DNA of 60,000 bases from Cryptomeria japonica (lineage: Eukaryota > Streptophyta > Pinopsida > Cupressales > Cupressaceae): NCBI RefSeq assembly GCF_030272615.1, contig NC_081410.1, forward strand, positions 572,893,241 through 572,953,240, given 5' to 3'. The translations under genes and the position numbers were made by a program. Numbering within the stretch: position 1 is the first letter of the stretch; each line of letters starts with the position of its first letter. Of the stretch, positions 1 to 11,661 are shown piece after piece. Below the pieces are notes generated by a model. That model made no database searches. It saw only the letters and a program-made list of their open reading frames with translations, and was not told the DNA's origin.

Positions 1-887
1 AAAACACTTGGTTATGTTGAAGACATAATTTTGACACTTTGTCTTGGAGATTTGTTCATTGGTATATTCGTATTTGCATATTTACTTTTACCAGTAAATA
101 GGTCCAGAATAAGCACCGGTAGGCTTATCTATTCCAAATCAGCACGACACGCTTTGGAGATGATATTGGTGTTATTATAAATGCATTAAGTTAAAATGTT
201 GAATCAGATATTGCATCGGTTATTGATTTACTTGTAAACTATTTTTATTGTAATATTTTTTAGAGCCGACCTACTAAAATTGGTCTTAGGTTATGGTATA
301 TATGTAAGATCTTATTTGTAAGATTGAAATGCAATTGGGAAAAGAAATTGTAAGAAGTTATATGTGAGAATAGGAAGAGCTATACATGCAGACATCATTG
401 GAAGGTGAAGCAAGGTTTTTGTGAAGGCATATCAGAACTACACCGGTACTGAATCTAGCATAGGAAGATTCTATTTTGAGAAGTACATCTTTATTGGATT
501 TAACCATCCAATTGTAGGTAGTGTGACTCCTATTTGTGTTTGAGTAGTGAGCTCTAGGCGCTTGGCCTTTCTGCATGTGCAGACCCCATTTTTATATACA
601 TGCTATCTGTAGGAGTATCATCTGATTGTGGTTAAGGTTTCCCACCATGGTTTTTCCCTTTACAAGGTTTCCACATACAAATATTGGTGTCATGTGTTGT
701 GGATGTTATTATCTTTCTATTTCATACATTAATCTTTACCAGTACTACAATTAACTAATAAACTATCTACCGACATAAATTTTGGTTTACCGATATTAAG
801 CATTAAGGATGGTTAAGTTGTTTAGGTTTAAATTTATTTGACAACTGATTTACCCTCCTCCCTCTTAGTTGTCTCCGGGACCTAACA
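1..887 (+). repeat. LTR fragment, same family as copia D LTRs
   Basis: This is the 3' part of a copia LTR, cut by the window edge. It aligns by eye along its length with the LTRs of element D (22889-23786 and 33000-33906). Shared blocks include the 'attggtatattc' region, 'gagccgacctactaaaattg', the 'gagctctagg...ttggcctttctgcatgtgca' block and the terminal C-rich tract followed by 'gacctaaca'. The LTR ends at 887. No primer-binding site follows, so it is a 3' LTR or a solo LTR rather than a 5' LTR. Sequence differences from D are many, so it is an older or separate copy. Confidence 0.85.
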
Positions 888-2435
888 ATTTTCTCCACAG
901 ATCATGAGGCACACTAAATCCAATCAAATCTAATTGGATCTCAACTTAGTGATGGCCATCCTACACATTTCTACCATCTTCACACCTTTCAAAACATGCC
1001 TTCCTTTTTCAGCAACCTACAATCAATCTATCAGATCACCCCTTGGTCAATCACCATTAATGGCTCAATGGATTGCTTCAACAACTGTGATCTACATCCA
1101 AACAATCTGCATCAATCAGTGCACACCATGGATATGGTCAGATTGGTCCTGCCTCGAGCTACAACCCCTCTACAATCATCACTTGAGCTTTGCAGTCACC
1201 ATTAATGTCGAACCAACTGCCAACTACCTCATCATCACTCTACACCAACTTGTGTAAGTTTGCCACTTCACCTCCACGTGGCATCACTAGCAGTATCCAC
1301 CTTGACTGACTCATCTGCATCAGTTCAGACAAGATCACCAACCATCATGCACTGCCGGTGCACATCTATCAGATCACCAAACCTGTTGGTATAATAACCC
1401 TATCAATTTATCATACTTTCCCAGATAACCTCCATGCCATCATCTTTTCTATCCTATCAGTGTATATCTTTGTTCATTTTGTAGTAGCATCATGCACATC
1501 TTCTCCTAATCGATAATATATTCTTTCCTTCATGCTAGTGAAACCCTTATGTCTGCAATTCACTACTCTCTCGGTGAACAACATACTTTCCTTCTTGTCG
1601 GTGAGACTCATTAATGACACCAAGTCATCAAACTCCAACTATTTTGCACCATCCTTCATCTACATCTCGGTATCACCATGTATGTTCCTGCAGACTCACT
1701 AGAATCCATCTTCATCTAACCGGTTCTCCTCTCAAATAGTTTGTCAAGATAACAAACACACCATATCAACTCCTCATTCTTCCTTCATTGTCCTGGTACC
1801 ACACCTTGTTCTCACTTTCTTATCCAGTGTGTATTTCTGATCTCTTGCTCTGGAGGCTTCCTCATCTTCCACTTGTTCATCCAATCTCTTCATTCAATCA
1901 CCTGCCTATCTTAGGGAATCATTCTACCGGTACAAGTGTAACTTCACTAAGGGGAGGATACATCTTCAACTTGACATATGTCCTGATATCTTTCCATATG
2001 TCAGCTTGGTCACAAAAGCATCATACTTTGTCAACCTATCACTTAACTTGTGATAGCTCCTTCATCCAGTGGGAGTTCTACTAGTTAACATCATACTATA
2101 AATCCAGTGGCTTGCACAAATCACCTTTGGTGTTGATGTGATTCAAATAACATTCTACCTCTTCATCACAGTTAGCCTCCCAATATGCCTTATCTTTCAT
2201 GTTGGTTGTATGAATCACTATGTCAACAACCTTTTAATCACCAGTCTCTTAACTGCACCACTAGCATATCGGTACATATTGGTTCATCCATCTGCATATT
2301 GATGGTCACCTGGTTGGCATCAATGTCAACACAATAGCTATTCTCCCATACTGGTTTTCCTGCTATTCCGGTTGACATCAATGACAATTATATTGGTATA
2401 TATTAGTTGACATCAATGACAATACAATGCCAACA
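888..2435. other. Unclassified stretch with antisense LTR-like right edge
   Basis: No reading frame here resembles a known protein; the open stretches (for example 934-1257 and 1788-2084) look like chance. The right edge ends 'aatgccaaca' at 2435. On the minus strand this reads TGTTGGCATTG followed by 'gtcattgatgtcaac', the same kind of start as the D LTR (TGTTGGTATTTTGG, then gtcattgatgtcaac). The right part is therefore probably the start of an antisense copia LTR inserted in the gypsy gag to its right. 'ttgacatcaatgacaat' occurs twice near the edge. No left end or target duplication could be placed. Confidence 0.4.
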
Positions 2436-4180
2436 AGGATTACTAAATTTTTTAAGATTTTGATTAGGGGCTACTTATTCAATTCCCCTATCATTCACAA
2501 CTGCCACAAATATAGTATTGTTATCAATCAAATCTTGAATCTTGCTTTTCAATGCGAAACATTTCTCAGTATCATGACCAAGCTGACGATGAAATTGACA
2601 AAAGGAATTATTATCAAAATAAGGGGATGCAATTTTAGAAAGATCAACTTATTTAATAGGATTAAGTTTGATAACATTTCTTGGCAACAACTAAGACATA
2701 ATACTATGTAAAGATTCATTCAAAGGAGTAAATTATCTTTTTCTTTTGAAAAATTTAGAAATAGAAGGCACACCTATTGTAGCATTCACAATGTTGTTTT
2801 TGATTGTATCATTGAACTTGATGAATATTTTTGTTGGTTTTAATTTGGCAAATGGTTGCTAAAAACTCTCCCCCTTATCACTCGGAGCCATAGGAGTAGA
2901 TTTCTCCATTTGATTCGCAACCAGTTGATAAATATGGACTGTTATGCACAACTGTAGAAAGGAAGTAAATGCAAACAAAAAGAAGCTTTTCCCTTATATC
3001 TTTTTGCAAATTAGAAATAAAAATTCATTGGATATCATTATTAGGTACATGAAAAGAAATTTGAGCACACAAATGCTTATATCTACCAATGAAATCGATA
3101 ACTTTTTCTTTAACACCTTGTTTACAATGCATTAAATCAATCAAAGTGATTTTAGGACTAATGTTATTTTAAAATTGTTGGATGAAAGTATTTGCTAGTT
3201 GTTTAAAAGAAGTGATGGAATAATAAGGCAAAGAGAAATACCATTGTAAAGCCTTATCTCTTAATGTTCTTGTAAAGAGTTTTGCAAGCAATATTTGATC
3301 TTAAGCAAAATCAATACACAAGGTTTGAAATATTTTGACATGTGTAAGAGGATCACCTTTTCCATTATAGAGTTCCAATTGAGGGACCTTAGGTGGCACA
3401 ACTTTAACAATATCAAGAGAAAGTGGGCTAGCAACATCAAAGGTGGGCACAATATCAAGAGAAGCAATTTGTTGTTGTAAGGAAGACACGGTTTGAGCAA
3501 GATTGTTAATGGTTGCTTCAGTAGAAGATTTGATGTTAGACATGGTTGATTGAGAAGGGGGTGTGATGTTATTGAAGGAAGGCATGGATTGAGAATAAGG
3601 TGGTGGGACATTATGATAAGTGGTCATAGGTGATGATTGCATAGGAAATGTGACACTTAAAGGAGGAAAAAAATTGTTAAATGAATTTCCCCCTTGTATC
3701 ACATTGATTGGTTGAGGGATAATAGGAATACTTATTGAAGACATAGGTAAAGATGGAGGATTAAATGAAGAAGAGGGATTTCCCCCATGACCAATAGTTG
3801 TAGGAATACTATCCATTGAAGTGGTCAAAGGAATAGAAGAATTGATTTGATGTGAATAATCTAAGTTCTCAGTACAACTCTTAATAGGCATGACATTAGA
3901 ATCAACAATATGAGAAATACCATGCAATATATCAATTCCTTTCTTATCACTTTCAATCATGCATTTAAGGCCTTGAATTAATGGAAGATCTTCACTATTA
4001 GGGCATCCATTATTGAAAGTTATCAAATTTATTGTCCAATTCTGAAAGTTGATCAATGGAAACTCTAGTCAAAGCTTCTTCTTCATCATGGGATTCATCA
4101 ATGGAACAAATGGGCTCGTGATTAGGATGGGAAGCATTAGCATTATCCTCATTAAATAAGTCACCCAAATTAGGCTCCAT
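2436..4180 (-). pseudogene. gag: Ty3/gypsy gag, Tat/Athila-like, broken
   Basis: Reading leftwards from ATG at 4180, the frame starts MEPNLGDLFNEDN and runs to about 4056, where a frameshift moves it to the frame of 4056-3301. That part ends in 'VPQLELYNGKGDPLTHVKIF', the usual entry to the retrotransposon gag core. The core continues with stops: 'LFTRTLRDKALQWYFSLP' near 3250-3190 and 'LMHCKQGVKEKVIDFIGRY' near 3130. Near 2600-2550 lies [18 protein letters not shown], the C/H/H/C motif typical of Tat and Athila gag C-termini. The capsid forms the retrotransposon particle. The gene is cut at 2436 by the LTR-like edge. Pol is not seen. Family is clear; lineage is less certain. Confidence 0.8.
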
Positions 4181-4959
4181 GTCCTTGGTAATTAAACCTT
4201 GGGAGGCCTTAATTATAATGCTTCATCTAACGGGGAAAGTGTAGGTAGGACTAATAGTGGTAAAACTCATGCACTAGAGGGAAAATTGAAATTTTTAATT
4301 TTGAACAAAGCTTACAAAATTGAGTAATACAAAATTTAAGAAAATAATGATAAGCAATTTGAACTTTGTTGGAAGAAGAAAATGACACAATTTCCAAAAT
4401 AATAAATCAAAGGAAATTGGAATTTTAAAATTAAGGCCAAGGGGATACCACTTAATCTTAAAATTAACAAAAACAAAAATTTTAAAATCAGGGTAGATTA
4501 TAATTAACCTCTTAATTTTAAAAAATTTCTTAAAATTTAAAATGTTTAATTCTAGAGGTATTTTCAAAGTAAGAGGGATAAAAAATCAACAAAATCAACC
4601 AATCTTTTGGATTTAGGTTATTAAATGTAGTCATAATAGTCTCCCAAAAATTCTAGAAAAAAAAGCTGAGGACCGTGGCAGGAATGCACATGGTCCAACC
4701 AACTTGTTTCAAAAAAATTCAGGGATGAATATTATGATGATTTTAAAGCTAACCCCAAAATTAAGGTTCATATGTGGAAATGGGACCCTATTAGGGTTTT
4801 GAAGAAAAAAGGGAATTGGACTGCAAATTTGAAAAGGGTCACACTTATAGGAGAGGGACACCTTGGAGAATGTTTTAGAAATCTGAATTTGAGTGAAATT
4901 GATTAATGCAACTAGTGAGAATCTTCCACATTCCAGCACCAACTTATGGCAAGGGAGGA
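4181..4959 (-). other. AT-rich leader upstream of antisense gypsy gag
   Basis: No coding similarity is seen. By position this is the 5' leader (minus strand) of the gypsy gag ending at 4180, possibly with remnants of its 5' LTR. It is AT-rich with runs of A and T and no clear primer-binding site. The junction with the copia gag lies near 4940-4960. Confidence 0.4.
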
Positions 4960-6230
4960 AAATATTTTCTTGAAAACTCCCCCTAGGCTAGAGGCCTTAA
5001 ACTAATTCCTAGAGGAATTTCCAACACCGGATTTAGGTGTAGATCCATTTCTTGCATTGTCATTGCTCTTTTCCACCCATGTCTTCTTCATTTGATTATT
5101 GATCTCATCCACAATTAATTTTCCTTTCCCATTACCATATTTTTGCACACTTTTTTTCTTTTCTGTCGTACCCTTCCTATCCACATTCTTGCTTCTACAA
5201 AATTTTGCAATGTGACCAGATTTGTTTCTATTATAGCACACAACATTTCTCTATCTAGACCTATAATTCCCTTAATTTTCTCTTGATCTACACTAATTAG
5301 AAATGTGACCAAACCTACTTCAAGCAAAACATCTAACATTCCTTCTATTGAAATAGTTATTTGTCATACTTCTGCATTCACTTGATCTATGACCATACTT
5401 GTTGCCATTAAAATGCTGATTAAAGAAAGATGGACCATTTTGATTCATCCTATTTATACATTGACTAGCTTAATGACCAAATTTATTCCAAACAAAATAG
5501 TTACCATTGAAATTTTGAGCATTGGTTTTCCTTACTGAAGATCTTTTAGCTTTGTTCTTCTGATGTTCTAACCTAGGATTTCTTTGACTGGATCCAAAGC
5601 TTTCTCCTTTCTCATATCCAGGACCTCACTTGTTATCTTCATTCTTCTAACTTTGTAGCAACATATCAAGTTTAGCTCAGCTAATATTGAACTTTTCCTT
5701 GTACTCATTTGCAGTAGCAAGTTCATCCCTAAGAATGACAATCTTCCTTTCAAGCTCTTTTTCATTATTTTTGGATTAATGCAATTCAAGCTTCAACTGA
5801 TCATTTTCACAACTAATTCTATAGCATTCATCGGATCTTTCTTTCAAGGACTGATTAAGGTTATCTTCATTCTTCTTTCTTCCCTCAATCTAATTTGTCA
5901 ACCTCATTACTATAGATTCCATCTTATTTTTTAAGATTGCATTATCTCTAGCAAGCTTCTCACATTCTTTTGTTTTCTTCTTCAATGCTTGATTAAAGGG
6001 ACCATCATCTAGGCTTTGGCTTTATTTCTTCTTTCGATGATCAAAAAGTTCCTTTCTCTTTTTCCTAGACTTATTCAGCTGCTCCTTCAATGACTAAATG
6101 AAATTCTCATCATCCTTAAGATTTGCTTTCAATTCCCAGACTTCATCTTTGGACTAATCAAGATTATCAAGTGCAATAAGAAGATGATGTTGAAAACCAC
6201 AAAAATCCATTTCATCACCTTCCCAGATTC
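4960..6230 (-). pseudogene. gag: Copia gag C-part: coiled coil plus several zinc knuckles
   Basis: Reading leftwards from about 6209, a single interrupted frame begins MDFCGFQHHLLIALDNLDQ and continues as a long Glu/Lys/Leu-rich coiled coil (about 6180-5600; blocks such as EKLARDNAILKNKMESIV and SLKERSDECYRISCENDQL). It then enters serial CCHC-type zinc knuckles: a decayed one near 5490 (WNKFGH, ASQC), one near 5410 (NKYGHRSSEC), one near 5310 (CFA-SRFGHISN) and one near 5230 (CYNRNKSGHIAKFC). Zinc knuckles bind the element RNA. Many in-frame stops stand where Gln, Trp or Arg would be expected. The adjacent primer-binding site and LTR confirm an antisense copia element (H). Pol is absent; the gene stops at unrelated DNA near 4960. 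Confidence 0.8.
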
Positions 6231-6264
6231 TCCTCAATCTATAATACTTCTTTCGAGGAACATG

Positions 6265-6277
6265 GCTCTAATACCAA
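6265..6277 (-). promoter_or_regulatory. Primer-binding site of antisense copia H
   Basis: On the minus strand this reads TTGGTATTAGAGC, one base from the initiator-Met tRNA binding site TTGGTATCAGAGC. It lies directly between the H LTR edge at 6279 and the gag, as expected for minus-strand priming. Confidence 0.8.
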
Positions 6278-6278
6278 T

Positions 6279-7160
6279 TGTTGGAATCAAGGAACACTAA
6301 GGAGGTGAATAAGTGTTCTGCAAATTTTAACTTTGTTAAATTACTCTTTCAACCATTTAAAATATTGAACCAAAATAAAGATGCAAGAACATAGAACAAT
6401 CAACCACAACACCAACACGCAAATATTTTATATGTGGAAAACCCAAGGGAAAAACCACGGTGCAGATGAGACCCACAAGATGAGTATACTCAAATATAAA
6501 GTTTCACAATGGAATGCACATGCATTCAGGCACACTGTCTAGAGCTCACTGCTCAAAAGGAGAGGCTCACTACCTACAAATGAGTTACATAATATTACTA
6601 AAGTACATGAATTAAATAATATCATCTACAAATGTCTAATTATAGTTCTTGTTAAGCACATTACACACACTTTTTATATTCTTCCTTATACTACTCTATT
6701 CTACTATTCTACTCTAATCTAGAGCATAAATCTCTAATATGTGCACATGAAACCATACACAATCAAACACCAAAACCTTTTTTCATTCACCACACTCACT
6801 AAAATGATCAAATACATCACTTATATATCTACAAAAAGATATTAGATCAATATATCTACAAAAAGATATTAGATCAACCACATGTCGGCTTCAAGAACAC
6901 TTAGCATATTATGAAACACACGTACATACTATTGGCTAAATCCAAAATCAAAATACCAATGCAAACCAAAAAAATTGTCCACACACTACCACAACCATCA
7001 GAGTTAACACTTGGACCACAAAAATAATCACCAAAATTGATCCACATAATCTGCACAAGGATTATCCACACAAGTCATTTGTCCTACACTGATAAACTAA
7101 AAAACTGAAACACCAGAGCTTCTAACTCGAACACTAATGTATCAACCATAAAGCACAACA
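6279..7160 (-). repeat. 5' LTR of antisense copia element H
   Basis: The LTR lies next to the primer-binding site and ends (minus strand) in 'gattccaaca'. Its inner end carries 'attcacctccttag', the C-rich block seen near the 3' ends of the other copia LTRs here. It shares 'tagagctcactgctca' with the D-type LTR in antisense, so the families are related. The outer end at 7160 ('aagcacaaca', minus TGTTGTGC) is a guess from TG/CA ends. An internal 27-bp tandem duplication occupies 6824-6877. No target duplication was found. Confidence 0.6.
6824..6877. repeat. 27-bp tandem duplication in H LTR
   Basis: Two adjacent copies of a 27-bp unit beginning 'tatatctacaaaaagatatt' (6824-6850 and 6851-6877) are identical. 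Confidence 0.95.
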
Positions 7161-7624
7161 CTGTTAGACGATATGTTCTATCTTTCTAGACTTGAATCAA
7201 TCTTGAATATGACTTATGGTAGGATCACATACAATAATGTGGATAAGTGCATTGAATTCGGTTGCCATCAATAATGACATTGAATAACCTATGTAGTGTC
7301 TCTTTCCAACGAGGCATATGTGTCTTTTGAGTCAACATGGTAGAGAACAAAAGAGATCTCAATGCTTTGTATCATCGTCAAGTAGAAAACACAAAGAAAA
7401 GCAAATAGAAGAATTGAGAAAGAATAGAGGAAGGTTACAAACAAGAAAGAGAGGAGAGAGAATCTATGGCATGAATGAAGCTAATCAAGCAAATAATTTT
7501 CCTCCCAATATTTCTCAACATTATTTTGGTAAGGTGGACAAGATGAAAGAGGAGAAACTTTGAGCATGTTAGATGCAGATACCACAAGTTCCAAACAAGG
7601 ACCATGCTCTAATGATGGACCACT
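7161..7624 (-). repeat. 3' non-coding part of gypsy K, shared with 59690-60000
   Basis: From about 7310 this matches the right end of the window (59695-60000) in the same orientation and order: 'atgtgtcttttgagtcaacatg', 'gagatctcaatgct', 'agagaatct', and 'ccaaacaagg'. It lies just downstream (minus strand) of the stop at about 7625 of the gypsy piece. The plus-strand open frame at 7318-7563 is not supported as a gene, because the second copy does not keep it open. Confidence 0.7.
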
Positions 7625-8530
7625 TTATCTATTACTAGGATCTAGGATTAATGCTTGTGATAATTTTTTAGATAAATCATTATCAACATCAACATATTCA
7701 TATTCATCATTGAAATCATTAGCATTGTTAGCATGAACATCATTTTCATCCATCTCTTCATCAATATTAATAAAAATAGGATCTTTAATAGGAATAGCAC
7801 ATGAACTATCATTTTTATTAAGCATCTTTAATCTTGGAGATTCAGGTTGAAAATCCTCTCTAGGGTTAGGCAAAGGCTTGACAAACAGGATTATGTCAAC
7901 ATTTGGTGTCTTCAAGGAGGAAATGAATTGAGAAGAAATTTCATGAGTCTTAGCATGACATCTTTGTTGGTGTTCTCTCTCACAATGATTTCTTTTAGTT
8001 TTAGCCAAAAGTTATGAAGATTTAGGATCAATAGACATAGGCCTCTTTTCTTCCTTTTAAGAAAGATGAATAGGAGAGGGTCTACTAGGTTGAAAGATAG
8101 GAGATGTTGGGTGCTTCCCTTTGTAATATGTAGGAGGTGGAACTATAGCATATAAAGGAGGAATATAAAGTATAGGAAGGAGACTAGGTCCATCATGAGG
8201 AGGGATAGGTCAAGGATATCAAGGCTTACTTAAGGATAAGATCATATCATTCTTCTACTTTTGGTAAGGTTGAAAAAGAACATCGCTACGAGGCTTAAGA
8301 GGTTCAAATTGTTTAGACCAAAAGTAATCAAGATTAACATCTTCATGCCTCACTGTGGGTTGGTGCATGCTATGATTAATTGTTATGATTGTATCATTAA
8401 GAGGGAATTTTAAACACTTATGAATGGTAGAAGGGATTTCTCTCATGGAAGAGAGCCAAGGATGTCCAAACTTCGCATGAAATTAATTCAATGTAGGAAT
8501 GATAAGAACTTAACACCTATTGTGATGTAC
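7625..8530 (-). pseudogene. Gypsy protease C-terminus plus linker, element K
   Basis: Reading leftwards, the frame near 8500-8380 gives FHAKFGHPWLSSMREIPST then HKCLKFPLN. This matches the end of the aspartic protease of plant Tat/Athila-type gypsy polyproteins (the G-R-P-W-L, then S-T-x-H-x-C-x-K-F pattern), though the usual GRPW reads GHPW. It continues to about 8255 (DYFWSKQFEPLKPRS), then a Pro-rich broken stretch, then an acidic linker (8008-7625, ending in a Glu/Asp-rich run and ILDPSNR before a stop). No RT, RNase H or integrase follows; the next 460 bases are non-coding. The catalytic D-S/T-G of the protease is not present in the piece. Confidence 0.65.
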
Positions 8531-9144
8531 CAAAATTTGTGCTAAAATTTTTTGGCTCTTATGTCTTTATAGTTTCAAGACCTAAAACCAAATCCTTAAA
8601 CCCTAAACCCTAGGGATCATTGAGAATTATTTTTCTTTTCTATTATAATTAGTTCTTGACTTACTATGGCTAGTTCTCGCTCTCATTAAATATGACCTAG
8701 CCTATCTATTTGGTGTTGTCACTAGTCCTACACATTAGCCAACCCATTTCCATGCCCTTGAGACCCTTTTGTATTGTCATGCATGTCCCCATAAATCAAC
8801 AACTTTGATTGTCTTGTGACTATGCAATTAACCAAAAGTGCCCATCCAACTTAACTCTGTAGCACCACCCACACACATGGGACATGGGCCCGCTAAAAGA
8901 AGACTCTACACACATGAACCAATGAGCTTCTCACACATTTGAGACTAGGTGACACAATGGAGATGTGGGCCTGGCCCATCTACCTTACAACAATATTATT
9001 GAGTGTTTGTATCTCTCATATTCAATGATCTAGATTATCACGCAATTACACGATTAGCCGAAGTTCCTCACCAAGCCTAAATCTACAACCCTACCCCCAA
9101 ACATGGCATATGGGACTCACCAAGGATGACATCACACAACTAGA
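8531..9144. other. Unclassified intergenic DNA left of copia C
   Basis: No coding similarity, LTR edge or tandem repeat was found. A short telomere-like stretch (two CCCTAAA units) lies near 8596-8615. The last five bases, CTAGA (9140-9144), are the expected left copy of element C's target duplication, but no right partner was found. Confidence 0.4.
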
Positions 9145-10610
9145 TGTTGGAATAACTGATGGAGATGATGACGAGATGAGAAGATAACCAGTAAAGTTGA
9201 TATAATCAGGGATATGTTGTCAAGAGGAGATTGTTGGATTGATGATCATGATAGGATGTTTGATGAATTTGTTTGTGTTTTCATTGATGGAAACCAATTT
9301 TTTTCAGTCATATAGATCTACCGGTATAGCCTAACTAGTAGTGGAATTTTTTAGACAACAAAACTGCTAAGTTGTTGTCAACCGGTAAACAGGTACAGAG
9401 CAATGATCAAGTGACCAGTATGGATGATTGGTGAAGAGTTAGATGTCATAGTTTTGCAAGAGTGTTGGAGATAAGAACATGCACCTATGTTCCAAACTGC
9501 ATCAATAGATTTAACTGTATTGAGTGAGTTATGAAGGATTTACCAATCATAGTCAAGAAGAATGAATACTGGTATCAGATCTTTAACTAGTAATGATTTA
9601 AGGTTTGGTTGTGGATCCTATCATGTTCATAACTTAGTGATGATGTTTCATAATCCATGTGTAATCTTATGATGGTATTTGAGTGCATACAAGGATCATA
9701 TTTCTTGGGAAACAATGAAGTGCTTAGAAGAATGTAACAAGGGTTTGATTGTTTATCAAATCGATGTGCAAAGATCACCCAATGACAGAAATCTTGTAGA
9801 AATTTGTTGTAATGATTTTTAATGTATTTTGGTGGAGTTTTTGCTTCCCTAAATGTAAATTCATTGTATTTTGATGTAATTAGGGTTTTGTAGCTGCTCT
9901 AAATGAAAAGTGTATTTAGGGCTAGTTGGAGAAGCGTTTGTGTGTCGGTGGTTTGAGGAGAAGGTATTGTTGAACCAGTTTGGAGTGTCTGCATGTGTGT
10001 AGAAAACTTGTGTTGAAAAGAATTTGTACTAGCAAGCAAGGAAGTGTTGTAATCAGATGATTTGCCATGTTGTTCCCTAACAACTACATCAGTTTGAAAT
10101 CCCTTAACCAGGTAGATCCTAATAGGTCTCATATTGTAAAACCCTTCACCGGGTGGCTCATTAACTTCAATTTTAAATCCTATAACAAGGTTACTATTAA
10201 TAGGGTAGAGCTCCTAACAGGGCTGAGGCAAAATACCTTGACTTGGTGACTCCTAACAAGTTCTTCTCTTAATCGGGCATATTGTAAGCTCTTAACTGGG
10301 CTAGGCCTTTAACTAGGAATATTCCAAAAGAGTGCAAATATTTTGTGGGTGATAATTCCCACCATGGTTTTCCTAGTTGGGTTTCCATCTGAAAACTCTT
10401 TGAGTTCATGTGGTGGATGGATTATTGATTTGTGCATGTGATATATTTAGTTTGTTTGCATATTGATGAACACTTGAGTGAATGGTTTGGTAAATCAACT
10501 TTAGAGATTGTTTGCATAGTTACCAGTACAAGTTTTTGAAGTGCTATAGATTTGTTTTATTACTAATTCACCCCCCCCCTCTTAGTAGTAACTGGATACT
10601 CATAATAACA
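9145..10610 (+). repeat. 5' LTR of copia C
   Basis: The 1466-bp LTR starts TGTTGGAATAACTGATGG and ends 'actcataataaca', directly before the primer-binding site. The 3' end carries 'attcaccccccccctcttag', the C-rich tract and AG seen in the other copia LTRs of this window. A 'gtttcc...accatggttttcc' block upstream of it is shared with the D family. The left boundary is inferred from TG and from the length of the neighbouring LTRs. Confidence 0.75.
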
Positions 10611-10611
10611 A

Positions 10612-10623
10612 TTAGTATCAGAG
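10612..10623 (+). promoter_or_regulatory. Primer-binding site of copia C
   Basis: TTAGTATCAGAG, followed by TG, is one G-to-A change from the initiator-Met tRNA site TTGGTATCAGAG. It is two bases from the LTR end. Confidence 0.85.
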
Positions 10624-10674
10624 TGCTAGGTCCTCTTTGTGTAGAAGCTTAACCATTTGAGGTAAAGATCTGAG

Positions 10675-11661
10675 ATGATGAAGAAGGAGGGTCCTAAGTT
10701 CACAAAGGATAACTATAGAATCTAGAGTGAAAGAATGAAGATCTACATTAAAGGTATAGGGTCACAGTTTTAGCAGCATGTGGAAAATAAGTACATACCT
10801 CCTACCGGTACTCTGACTACAAATCAGCTCAAGGAGAAAGTGGAGAATATTCAAGTATTGGAAGTCATTGTAAGTACACTTTCTTATTCTCACTATATTT
10901 ATGTTCATGGTTTAGAAACTTCTTATGAAGTTTGGGAAAAGTTGAAGTTGATTAATTGTGGAGATGATCATGTGCAAAAAGCTAAAGAAGAAAGTCTAAG
11001 AGGCAAGTTTGATGACATGAGGATGATGGAAGGTGAGAACATCACCTAGTATGGACAAAGAATAAAATAAGTAGTTGGAGGAATCAAAAGTGTTGGTGAA
11101 ACCATAGTATAAGACACAATGATAAGTAAAATGCTTAGAACCTTATTGCCTGTTTATGCTATTAGAGTATCTACTACCCAAGAATTAAGGTTAGTCAACA
11201 AAGATAAAGTTAAAGTTGATTCATTGATAGGAAAGCTTACTGCTTTTGAATTAAATAGCTTTGACAATAGTGTACCTAATGAAGAATCTTATTTCAAAGC
11301 ATCAATATCTAATACACTGGTAAGAAAAGGAAAGGATGTCTATCATAACCATGATTATAGGTCAAGTCATTATGGAGGTGGTAATGAAGGAGTGGATGAT
11401 GAACTTAACTTGATGGAAATTGAGGCTCTATTGGCAAAGAAACTTCCTAGAGGAACCGGTAAGTACAAAAGAAAGATTCATCTTAAGTGCTTCTCATGTA
11501 ATAAAATACGACATATTGCTACTAATTGTCCTAATAGTGATCAAAAAGAAAAGTTTAGAAAGTTTAAGGGAAAAGGTAAGACACAATTTTACGTTGTAGT
11601 AGATGAATTTGTTATCGACCAGGAATTAGAGGATGATGATAATGAGGAAATTATTTTTTAG
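10675..11661 (+). pseudogene. gag: Copia C gag
   Basis: From ATG at 10675 one frame runs to 11661 with in-frame stops (for example after NYRI, GSQF, ENIT and ETIV). It has the layout of plant copia gag: an N-terminal LTKxNY-like block (PKFTKDNYRI), a central UBN2-like region (SYEVWEKLKLINCGDDHVQ, ESLRGKFDDMRMMEGENIT, MLRTLLPVYAIRVS), and a zinc knuckle CFSCNKIRHIATNC in which the usual Gly before His reads Arg. Gag builds the particle and packages RNA. The stops sit where Gln or Trp is expected. A frameshift in the T-run near 11655 separates it from the protease. Confidence 0.85.

Noticed and set aside
7318-7563. 81-codon plus-strand frame, basic, near the K repeat
   Set aside because: The second copy of the same repeat (59700 onward) has indels and stops in this frame, so it is not conserved coding; it is non-coding repeat sequence.
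8596-8615. Two CCCTAAA telomere-type units
   Set aside because: Only two units, no array; common by chance and in plant promoters as short telo-boxes.
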